From contig CM049317.1 in NCBI GenBank assembly GCA_026874595.1, positions 54,147,618-54,211,617 on the forward strand: a stretch of 64,000 bases of DNA, written 5' to 3'. Shown in pieces: positions 12,710-24,676 of the stretch. The notes under the pieces were generated by a model, which searched no databases, was not told where the DNA came from, and was given only the letters and a program-made list of their open reading frames with translations. Made by a program: the position numbers and the translations under genes. The DNA comes from Sipunculus nudus. Its lineage: Eukaryota; Annelida; Sipuncula; Golfingiida; Sipunculidae. Numbering within the stretch: position 1 is the first letter of the stretch; each line of letters starts with the position of its first letter.

Positions 12710-12802
12710 CCTTTCCGAGGAACTTGATGACTAATAAATAAGAAAGTAGAGAATACGTTTCTCATCCGGAGCAATGTGAAGTATGCTGGATTAATTTAGA
12801 GG

Positions 12803-12808
12803 TTTATA
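12803..12808 (-). promoter_or_regulatory. Candidate TATA box, copy A distal promoter
   Basis: TATAAA on the minus strand about 94 nt upstream of the distal ATG at 12709; identical placement to the proximal copy. In copy C the equivalent position is degenerate (GTGTAAACC), which weakens the call. Confidence 0.35.
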
Positions 12809-13059
12809 CAAGGTCTGTATACCCAGGTACTTTTAAACGATATGATAACTCGTTTCATATGTGTTCACCTTGTTTATTCTTTAAAAATGTATTACCCTCC
12901 CCCCCCCCCCCTTACACAGTTAATAAAGGGTATGCTATATGTAACGCAATGCAACTACCTATTGCTGCTTGGCTCGGCTTCCAAGAAAATGACATGTTCT
13001 TCAGATTGGTCATTTTGATATCGCTACTGCATGTGATCTAGTAGGCTAGATTTGCAGGG

Positions 13060-13230
13060 CGTGTGGTAGTTACAAATTTGATGATTACATCTTGTTTTTC
13101 TTTCTGTGACAATGGTGAATTGTTCTTTGGCGTGAACGCATCAGATGCACATCTTCAGATTGGTATCTGATTGGCATTTGCTGTCGTTTATGTCCTCTCT
13201 ACTAGCCACAGATTTATGCCGATAGTGTTT
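13060..13230 (-). promoter_or_regulatory. Conserved upstream block of copy A
   Basis: About 350 bp upstream of the distal ATG. Shares GTGTGGTAGTT, a CAGATGCACATCTTCAGATT-like core and CACAGATTT with blocks upstream of copies B, C and D. Candidate shared enhancer or just duplicated flank. Confidence 0.4.
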
Positions 13231-13446
13231 ATCTTTCCACCGATGCTTGTATCTTTCGGTTTCTGTATTTGTATTGTGCATCTCGCGCATGCACAGTCCA
13301 CCGATTCTGCCACATTACCCATGTTTATTGTTTCACAAACACATCGTATTTCAACTGTTTGTTTGTTGGTAGCTCACTGTTTTCATAAAGAAGTAGCAAT
13401 ATATATATATACATATATATATATATTCATATAAATTATATAAATA

Positions 13447-13476
13447 AAGGGCTGTCCACAGCCCGGGGTTCCACTG
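13447..13476 (-). mobile_element. Tigger/pogo-like terminus fragment
   Basis: CAGTGGAACCCCGGGCTGTG on the minus strand, preceded by TA. Confidence 0.4.
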
Positions 13477-14140
13477 TATCTATATTAAAACTGACGGTGA
13501 TCACACTATCCCCTCCATGAATTATAGTCCTCCAATATTCACGATTTTTTTTCTCTTGAACTGTCAAAAATGAAGTAAAGTGTGTCCTAAGAGAAGTCAT
13601 TTCCCATATTTTCACAAAAATCCAGAGATATTTTACCTTAACTTTTTCGAGGGGCCATTGCAGCGCCACCTGACGAAAACTACGAGAAATCAGTTCGTTA
13701 CTCTGAATCAGAGCCTGAGGTCGTATCATATGAGCGTCATCACAAAATGTTCAGTTCGTCTGAGAACATCAACATACTTAATTTTTCAAACATTGATAAA
13801 ATATGTGAAAAGTAGGGTTCGAAATAAACTCATGTGGTAGGTAGTGTTTGAAATAGAGTGTTTTCTTATTTGTTGCTTATTAATTTACATATTAACTTTG
13901 GATATATGTTATTACTAGTTGTTTCTTTGGCCTGTTCAAAAAGATGTTCACCTGTCATGGGAGTATTGTTGTGTTATCAGTTCATATTAAAATAGGCTAG
14001 TCAGTCGTTTGTCATATGATAGCAAAGCCTGCCGTATTGGGTTTAAACCAAACTGGACTTTCATTGCAAATAATGAACAGGTAGGAAAAACTAGTTGTAT
14101 TAATAAGTGAAAAGGCCTGGTAAGGAATGTAGCAAAAAGG

Positions 14141-14142
<2 letters not shown>

Positions 14143-14230
<88 letters not shown>

Positions 14231-14240
14231 ATTTATATAT
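14143..14240. repeat. (AT)n microsatellite
   Basis: About 98 bp of near-pure AT. Confidence 0.95.
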
Positions 14241-16778
14241 TTATTAAAGTTTAATGGCTTTTTTTTATCTTTTTCTTGGCTTATCCATGAAACCCATTTA
14301 TTTTTAAAATGTAGATATGGTACGATGATTTGCCTGATGAATTTTATTTTGGCATCATATTAGACCTTCTTTGCCTTACCACCCTCCAAAAAGACTGGTT
14401 AATTGAGAATTTTACATTAATAAAGATGGCTGATTTTTTTTTATCCGGGTAGATGAAATTACATTCCCGATTTATAAAAGGAAGAAAAATATTCCATGCA
14501 TCTTTTAGTTGCTGTTGAAAACATCTTGTATGGAACTTACATTTCAGCAAATGTTTTATCACAAATATAGCCAAATCAGTGTCTCAAGGACTGTATCGAT
14601 TGCACTTAAATGAGCACCCATCTTGAAGAGAGTGTTATATGCTTGTTCTGTGTGATATTTTCATGTTAGAATTACTAATGTAATTACCGTACGTCATATT
14701 GTACTATGTTTTCAATGGACTGGTCACAGCTGGTATATTAAGGTAAAACGTATAAAAACGGGATCTGAAGATAATGAAGCTAGATTTCTGGCATTACGAC
14801 CAGATTACTGGCGCCAGAGTGTCTTTACATCTAAGTCTGAGGAACGCATTATAAGGCCTTATGAAGATGCTAATATTTTCGTCATTTCTGACAACGCTTC
14901 ATGGTACACTGTCAATCAACCTAAACCAGACCAATCGTAAAACCTTTATATGTTCTTTCTAATAATACCAAACATTAGTGAGAAAAGTTCCGTTTTAACC
15001 AAGCTCATTGGTAAACTCCTCAGCATGTTTGTAGAATTTATGACAGCATGAGCGCCAACATGGCTCGCACGGGTTACAGGATGCAGGCAACTTGAAAGCG
15101 ATACAGAAAATGAGCCGTGCCCATGGAAACGATGTTTTAGTTTGGGTTGTGAGCTCACATGTGTACTATGGTGTTATTTTATCACTCTAAGCATAACTTT
15201 ATGAGATTATGGGCCGTTTACCACAATATGAATGCAACCTGATGCAAGACCAATTCGATATACTCCTCGATATAACTTGTATCACGACTCGAGTAGGCTA
15301 ACCAGCACAATTATCCGATTGCCCACTGAGTCGGGTTGTCACGGCTGAAAAAGCATCCGATACAGATTCCTAGGATTCAATCATAGGATATGATATGGAC
15401 CTTTCCAATCACGCTAGACACCTATCATCATGGAATTACACAGTGCGTCATATGGAATCCTCAGTCACGTGCCTTATTTTCCTTGACCAAACCCGCATAG
15501 CTTCCACGTAGAACCTGAGCACCGCAGACCGTTAAAGCGTGCAATGAGCATAATCATATCTCCTCTCTTTCCCATACTACAGACACCGAGAAATATTTCC
15601 CCATAAAAAGTGGACACCCTTTGTTTTTGTTAACCTTATACCTAACCTTTACAAAAAATATGGTGCCATTTTTTTGAAGGGGCTCTTCCTTTTTTAAGGT
15701 CAAATTTTGGTTTAGAGCAGAAAATCGAGGGCCAATATATATAAATATTTATTTCAGAGGGCAATTATAAAAATATACCGAAAAATTGTTAGTAAGATAC
15801 ATTACATCACAATAACTTAGACTAGACATAAAGACCGCGTTTTTTACGTTTATTTCAAAATTAGAGAGCACTCATACTGGGTATACCTCCGCAAACACCT
15901 GAATCCGCACCAAGATCCATTAGACTAGCCATGAAAAAAATAATCAACTGTTCCCTGGCCACCGATATAGTGTTCCACAAAATTTCATTTATAAATTAAT
16001 AAAAAAATCATTCATATAGAGACAACAAGGTATTCAGGGGTAGTTTGTGAAATGTGTATGGCGGACCAGTTACTGATTTCATGCAACGTGTATAGTATGG
16101 CTCCGTTTTGCTGGCTTTAACCAGTAGCTAAATTTGTAATAAAAATGTTTGCATTAATATTTTTTCACATTAAGCTATTGTTAATTTAGTAATGGGCATT
16201 AAAACAATAACAAAATTGTTGAGTTCATAATATGGGGATCGGTATGGAGAAAGTCAATATCAAGGTCGTTTGAAGAGCACATACACATTCCCTTTTAAGT
16301 ATATCTAGCTTTTCTGACATGGCAAATTTCAAGTAAATTTCAAGTTACATAATCTCAGAGAATCTGAACTTTGTTCGATTTTTTTAATGCTCGTCCAACT
16401 TTCTCCTTAATGAGCTCTCCAACGTACAACTTAATAGTAAACTTTTAAAAAATTACTTGAGTATATTAAATCATCTGTATATATATATTTGGCAAATGTT
16501 AAAATGAAAACGTGTCATGTTAAACACTATTTTATTTAATATGACTCTAATAGTATATACAGTTGTGTTTGAATGCAATTAAAGTCATCATACCCTGCAT
16601 ACCCTGTAATTTTGATGATTTCGTCCATTAAATTTAAACAAACATCACGAAACTGATATTGATTCTTACTGGCTACGTGTATTCCCCGAACATACCAGTC
16701 GAAAGAAATAAAAAAAAAAGACTAAGCTAATGTTAAGAACTCAAGGGATATGTTTTTCTTATAGATTGTTAAAGCGAT

Positions 16779-16780
<2 letters not shown>
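14240..16780. other. Intergenic stretch between copies A and B, nothing recognised
   Basis: Only short unrelated frames; no splice-consistent family exon, no inverted ends, no tRNA. Confidence 0.5.

Positions 16781-16781
<1 letters not shown>

Positions 16782-16844
<63 letters not shown>
16782..16844. repeat. (AT)n microsatellite
   Basis: Pure AT run. Confidence 0.95.
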
Positions 16845-16847
<3 letters not shown>

Positions 16848-17901
16848 AAGAAAAAAATTAACACTTATCTCCTGCAGAGGTACATAAACATTTGCAACAG
16901 TATGTGCATTATCTTATACCATTAGTTCATTTCCGCTGAATACAACATTTTTTCTCGCAAAAACATCCCTGCACACGGACTTACAATCCGTGTTCACCTG
17001 TTTTATTCGTTGTTATTGTTCTGTGTGAAAGTACACAGTCCACGTATGTTTGTTTACCATAAGAAGACTGCGTGGCCAGAGGTCTGATCTTGCGCGTACA
17101 CAGGTCCCAAACAAGTAGAAATCATATGAAAGAAGAAACACAAGAAACCCCGGTTGGAAGCTTGAAAAAAAACTTGATTTGTAAAGTGGCGCGGTATGGC
17201 CACTACGTTGCGTGTTCGCTGTTTTAACATATGTTCCGCTGATCTCGCCCGTTCAAGCTTTTTTTTTTTCACTTGTGTACAAAAGTATTCAACAGGATTA
17301 GAAATAATATTGGCAGATGCCAAAAAAATCACGCTATATGTATAAAACGTATAACACTCTCAGCATGTATTCGATATACTTGGTTTGTGAATAGGTCCAT
17401 TTAATAATTTTAGACAATCCAAAACTGTTCAGAGAACACAATTTGTTTCTTTAGTATGTAAATGCGTTCTAAAACAACCTTTTTTATCCCCTGGTCCCTT
17501 TTTATTTTGTTTTATGTTTCGGTCACAAATTATTAATTCAGTATTTTAAATAGCATTTTAATACAAGCTGAAAGAAATGTCAAAACTGAAAAACTAAATT
17601 GGCACGTTGCTTTTAAGGCTTTCTAGAAAGGTTAAATATAAAAATGCTTAGGCTGTCACATTTTTACAAACAAAATTTACTCAGAACGAATATGCTACAT
17701 ATGCAACGATGTATCAGATTTTCCAACCAGGGGTCAGCTTTCCACTGCGCCTGGGTGTATTTTCATGGAGGATAGAAACAAATTTGAGTGCCAAGGTCAG
17801 CACAGCAAATCAGGTGAACAGACCGCCATTCACAAACGTTTACAATTACAAATCGCAAAACATTCGCCTCACACTCTCGTAACGACAGTCAAAGACCGAT
17901 C

Positions 17902-17916
17902 CTAAACCAACAGCTC
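17902..17916 (-). CDS. Copy B candidate terminal coding exon
   Basis: Five codons (E L L V stop) following AAG at the position expected for exon 6, similar to KLFLG-stop of copy E. The downstream minus-strand stretch GATCGGTCTTTGACTG resembles GATCTTTGACCAT of copy D's 3' UTR. A candidate AATAAA lies at 17501-17506. No other acceptor with the GGGCTGTTT start was found between 15 and 19 kb. Confidence 0.4.
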   Translation of the reverse strand, partial: ELLV

Positions 17917-17978
17917 CTTACAAGTATTTTTTTAAAGATAAAGCACTGTTAAAAAGTGAGATGTTACAATAATGAATC

Positions 17979-18045
<67 letters not shown>

Positions 18046-19543
18046 CGGATATACTCTCGGCATAACGTATACGTAGAAGTGTTGCATGAACATATTTATT
18101 ACGGAAACACATTAAGCAAGCATTGAAAAAGTTATCATAGGTAATTAAATCACAAAGGGATGTAACGTATTCATGATGAAACTAATGTCAGTTGAGTATT
18201 AAGAAATTCAATTTTTCCAATTGTGCAGCCAAGAGTAAGCAATGTGTGTGTGGGTGTGTGTGGGAGAGGGTGTGTGTTGTGGATCAAAACCGGTATATTG
18301 GCGAAAATAGGAAGTGTTTGGCTTGTGATTGTAGACTATACGGCTCAGGTTCGGTTACCCGGCCTATAATCTGGATCTTAATTTCTTTGATTCTTCCAAT
18401 ACACATCCTGAAAATTAATAATCACTGATTATTATTTCAAAGTTTATTATTATTAAAATAATAAATATGATAATTATTATTATTGTTGTTTAAATTGCCA
18501 AAACAAAATATCAAAAATACTGTAGTTATTTAACATATACAAAAACACCAAGAGCCGTAGGGCATGTAAAACAGTTTCTTTGATTATGTTATTGTTACCG
18601 TTTTCTTCATAGGAAACAGGAAGTAATATAGGAATACCCAGTACGTTAAATGTTAATTCTGAATGGTGTATGGATCTGCGAAGCTATCAAATAAGCTGAT
18701 TGTTAATAATTTCTCATCATGAATTCGTATGATCTGACGCTGTGTTCATTGTAGTTATAGAAATTCGCGTCAATTGATTATTCACGAGGGAATCCCTGGG
18801 AATTCCCTCAATGGCGTCATTTTCGTCAAACGGTGCAAGTTTTCATTTATGCTAGTTAAAATAATTACGACAGGAAATTTTCATTTTGAAACCTTTAGTT
18901 ATCGTGGTATGATGGTTTCACCATGAGGTTTTACTGTACACAAAATAAAGGCTATCAAATGACACTTCATTTTATTCAACGTCAGTTTTGAAGAAATAGA
19001 AAATTACACACGTTTGAACAAGCAGAATATAATTAAAATTAATAGCCAAAAAAAATCTCACTTGTGAAATTCTGGTGCAATTATAACGGCAGTCGTTGGG
19101 AAACCACTCATGCGGACAGCACGCACATCGAAAGAAGCCCGAACCGGCGAAGTGTGTTTCTCTACAAATGGAGCCTGTACAAGATATAATGCGGTTACAC
19201 CAACCACCTTTTGTACGGGCGTACCGTATTACCGGATCCTGTTTGCGTGGACAGTCGGGCACAATCTTGAAACTTATCGCAGAACGCTTTTCCTTAACTG
19301 CATTTGGATCCAGTGTACCTAGAAAAAGGAGTTCAGAAATATTCAAACACTGCCAAAACCAAATTTCTGGCATTCAGTGTGATATACCTTCATCTGGTAC
19401 ATATTTAGTCTTGGTTTATGTCTAATGAAATGTATATTTGTAATTTATGTACTATTTGCAAGGATGTATCCACTTCATTCATGGCTAAGTAAAGTATCAA
19501 ATATGTTCAAAAGATGCCCTTAACCTAAATGCTAAATTTTTAA

Positions 19544-19610
<67 letters not shown>

Positions 19611-22600
19611 TGGAACCCCGCCTTGCGACCACCCCATTATTGCGACCACCCCACATTTACGACCACTTTGCTTGGTCCCGATTTGTTTAGTTTATTGATG
19701 TTTATAAATAACCAAAAACAACGACAACCCCTGAATACAGAATTACGACCAGATTTCCTGACCCAAGCACTAATGCGACCCCACTAATGCGAATACCGTC
19801 AGGAAGTACGGAAGCAACATTTGTCACGAGTCAATGGCTGCGCCTTGTCACAGGCGCCTTAGAACGATAGATCAAAGAGAGAAACAAGGTTTCCCAACCC
19901 GGTAAATCTGGTCCCGCATATCTTCCTGAATCAGTGTCCGCGCCGAGACTCGTTGAAGCATACATGATAGATTAAAGAGGGTAACCATCGGTCTGATTAC
20001 TTAATGAGCCGGTCTGCCTGGCCAATAGCCCTGGGGTCTTTTGGTAGCGATGCTAGTTGCCATTCAGTGATCACCTGTATTACAGCTATCCTAAGTGCGG
20101 GGTGAGAGGTCATAATTTCTACTCATCACATATTGTTCTATCCTCATCGGTCCAATTATATAACGACCTAGTTAATCCTAAATGCGCTCATACCTTACAC
20201 GAGTATTATATTAAGAAGTCAGTGAAATGTATTAATAAGGCTTGCATGAGGGCAAATCACACACATTTTATCGCCTAATCAGATAGATCGCTGTCAGTTT
20301 ATTTCTATACTGGTTCAGTCTGCGTTTAAATTGCTTGCTGTTGTGCGACCATGTCTCGGATAGAGCACTCCTTGAAGGAGAAGTGGCGTCAATCAAGGCG
20401 GCAACACTAGGATGTAATCAGCGCCAATTGGCTGTGCATGTGCCTCTGCATGCGTGGCCTCACGACAAACTACTCATTCTTTAAGAATTACCCTCCACTG
20501 ATATTCCATTTACAGTGTTTCCCACGCAGTTCCACGTATTTCGTGCACCTACAGTATGCTGCCACATATTATGTTCAATATGTATTCAGTAGGTTTTCGT
20601 ATTGCCTTTAGTGTAATTATGGGTTAAACGTCAGGAATTACTTATGTGTACATGTATATTTATTTTTATCATGAATAAATATTTAAAACGACTTTGTTTT
20701 CTTTTTAACTACACACACAAAAAAAACATTCATAACAAGTATAACATTTTGCTATAATTCACATTAAAGATATGCAATTGATACACACTGATACACATTA
20801 AACATCGGCGTGCTATGTGAAACCAAGGTATAAGTTTCATAAACAGACCACCCCCAAATTACGACCACTTTGTGTGTGTGTTTAGGGTGGATGTTTATGA
20901 ATGGTTTTCTACAAGCCAAGTGTTCAAACACATTTTTTTTAAAGATGGAAATTATAATTTATGAGACAAGCGAGAAGCAATGTATGCTTAAAAATTGCGA
21001 AAGTCATAGTCATCATCGCCACACCATTGTTTTCAACCAATGAAAGGACATTGTTACAGGTGCCCTTTTATTGTGTGCAGCAGTCTTACAGATGATTGTT
21101 TTGTTGTACACACGGATGTTTCGTGTGTTGTTGGCGTTTGGTTTGTGTGCCGCGCGTGGCTCGTGTTGTGGCGGCCTCGCCCGGCCGGATGTTGCAGGCT
21201 CGGTTAAATTCGCATTGTTTGAACCCTAGATACACGGCGTTCCCGTTCTAGTATGTTTTTTGAGCGTGTGTACTGTGCATTATGGATTTTTCGTAAAAGG
21301 GAATTTTCTAGAGTTTTCGGAGGAAAGGTTATAAATAGAGGCCGTGTTTTAGAGCCGAGGGAGAGGTGAGAGAATATTCCAGCGGACACAGAAGTGTGCA
21401 AGTCAGTTTGTGGGACCCCTTCCGATAAGTGCGGCAATTATAGATTTTCTTCAGATCTTCTTCTTGATTTGTGACGAATCTAATTTGGTCTTTAGTTTAT
21501 TTTCGGGATTGTTACAAGAGCTTTACACTGGACTGTTATTCTCCGAGAGAATTTGTGTGAACTGTTCGTCCGGCTTATACATTTTAAAGGACTTGTCGCT
21601 GTGACAGTGGTGGTATCCAGGTACTGAGCAATTTGTTTTATTTTACTGTGTGATTGTATTGATTTGCTGTTATACTGCTGTTTTACTGCGTCATCGTATT
21701 GATTTAGTGTATTATAATGTTAGGGTTGTTTAAAGAATAAATTATGGTTATTTGTTAACAAAAAACCACTGACTTCTTTATTTATTCCCCTACACATTTC
21801 ACGCTGCCTAGTGTTACAGAATCTGATTTTTTTTTCTCCATTACAAAATTTATGTTCATCACGCATACGTGATCTGTTGATATTAGGTTCCGTAACAACA
21901 TGTATCAAACACACCACTATGAAAGTAACAGAGTGAACATAATCTTATTCATCATTTAAAAGTTACCTGTCAAATTATTGATAAATCATAACTCTTGGTT
22001 CGCTTCAAAATGAGAACATATGTTCAAACAGCGCACCTTTCAGGATCTGGGCGTCCTTTGGTAACGGCTCTTCCCGGTAGAGGGCATAGTCACCAACGGC
22101 TTTGCGCATCAGTTTGCTGACCACAGAGAGATCGTTAATCTTCCCAGTTATCACCGTGTCTTGGTTTATCTTCTGTTCAAGTCTTGCCTCTTTTTTCGGG
22201 GAAAGGTGTCTTCTCTGCGAAGTAGATGGAAGAAAATTATGCGACAATTACGTGTTCATTTTTTTTATATGAATAGGTTCCCGTTATTATTTATACAAAA
22301 CAACCTTTACAAACTAGAGTTTCCACTATTTATACAGTTTAAAATCAATGTAATATTAAAGGACATAGAATGTACAAGGACACACTCATATGTGATGCGG
22401 AGATGAGTTGGGTTTTATAGGAATTTGACTCGTATAAGCAACAGTAACACATTGACAGTCGAGTGGTAAAACGCTCGCCTCTTTCCACTGGCGACCGGGC
22501 TTCGATCCCCGGCGTGGCATAGAGAGTGGATTGTAGTTGCCCGTCCAAGGCCGGTAGTTTTCTCCGGGTTCTCCGGTTTCCTTCACACTTATAGACTACC

Positions 22601-24603
22601 AAATGCCACCATCTGAGCCATGGAAAATGCCCCGATTAGTTATAATGATGCCGCAGGATTGATGGCTATTAGAGTTGTTTTCACCTAGGACTTGTGTCAT
22701 GACTGAAGTACAGGCTTAGCCTATTGAGTCGTTTATTCGGGGTGAGCATAAAATATGAAATTTTTCGCAGGGAATGAAGTTGCAATAATATATAAAAATC
22801 TATATGATCCCCCCAAATATTAGTGTAATTCCATAGCTGTAATGCTTCGTGTACACAAGGCCACGATTACCACAATTTGGTCGTTTTTTTAAATGTTGGG
22901 ATTGTATCTGATCTTATAGAGAGTGACAGATCGTAGATCAAAATCGTGGTGATCGGGAGGGTTTCCCCATGATCGTGAAACATCTTCAAAATCATGCCAC
23001 AATTTAAACCTGCTAAAAAGGTTGCCACGATAATGTCGATATTTTTTAAACGTTTCAGAACGTAGAAAAATGTAGTAGAGCGTGGGCATTTCAACAGATT
23101 TTAACATATTAGAGCGTTGAAGAACGCAGTGGAGCGTGAGATAACAGATCATCATAGTGGTAAGGGATCTGTAATCCTGTCAAGAATCCTAACAACACGT
23201 ACTGTATCCTAGTAAAGCATATGAAACCGTAAAAAAGGTCAAAATTGGACATCAGTTCCACGATTATGAAATCTACTACGGTCCCTGGTTCGCATCGTTT
23301 CGGTATAATCGTGGCCTTGGGTAAACGCAACATAACATGGGACGCATATCGTATGTTTTCCAATGACTACCTGTCAGTGATGTTCGTTGCGACTTATCCT
23401 ACGAACACGTTAAGAAGATTAAAGAGTATTATGCAAATATAGTCCTATGTAGCCGCTCCATAATTTTGTGACTGTAAAAAGGCGATCTATGTATATTTTG
23501 AAATGTAAGCCGAAGACGTTTCCTTGAATTTATAAATTTTATATTTTAAAGTATGACAATTAAGACGAGTACTCCCGGCCGTCCCACAGAGCCCAATAAG
23601 CAGAGTCTCGTTTTGAATAAAAACGACCTTTCGCGCAGGGGTGTGACTTTCCCGCTTTGTCCGAAAGATAGCAAGTAAATGAGCCTGTAGGAGGCTTCCT
23701 CGATGCACTTATAATTTATTCATGTCTTGGGAATTTTTATCCAATGATATAAAATAAAAAGTGCAGTTCCGATAGAGCACAACCGCCAGGACCCTTATAT
23801 CGCGCCATTGTGAGGAGGTGTAAGAACCGTGGGGCAGTCATCTGCAACAGTAGAGATTTGTATATTCTACTTTTCATCAATAAAAAAAACCTCGTCCTCG
23901 ATAGTACGAGGTTAGTATTATATGTGCAACTAAAGTTAGGGTCAAGTATTCCACTAACCGCAAAAGCCTGAACATTGATTTCCTCTTCTGCTGGGTCCGG
24001 AAGAGATTTTGTGTCAAAGTTACTCAAATGACATTCCTTACTCGATGGGAAGCATCGTAAAACCCGGCCCTGAAAGATGGTGACAATAATAGTTACATAT
24101 AACGAACATTATCCAGTATATTGTTTGCTGATTAAAACTTTATACTACATATTTTCAAGCTGATAAAAATTACCTTTGAGTTAAAATTTATAGAAAATTG
24201 ACATCAGGCAGTTTAGAAAGAAAAGTGGATGACGCCTGTCTGTTATTCCGGATTGAAGGTGAAATTTAAGAAAATTTACAAATTTGTTGGAAAATCTAGA
24301 TCAGTATATTCATATTAGCATCTTACCCAGGAGGAAAGGGTTATTCAAAACACCTTATTATATATACTACATCTTACGTAAAACGGCCTGATGGGAAACA
24401 AATACAGATATTAACGTATCTTAAGAAATCCATGTATAACTAGCCTCTCACCGTAGAGTACTCATACATGTATCTGCAATTGGAAATATTTCTGTGGCCG
24501 GGAACGTGGATGTAGATCACTCGGTTCTTCAGGTCTATATCCATCGTCTGTTTGAAGAGCACTCCCTTCTCATACACAGTCATCGAGTGGTGCTGCGTGG
24601 TGT

Positions 24604-24676
<73 letters not shown>

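Larger units (their letters stand above)
11898..12893. repeat. 498-bp tandem duplication carrying promoter and first exon of copy A
   Basis: Positions 11898-12395 and 12396-12893 align at a constant offset of 498 bp over intron 1 start, signal-peptide exon, 5' leader and TATA-like motif, with only scattered substitutions. Exon 1, the donor site and the ATG are preserved in both halves. Confidence 0.85.
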
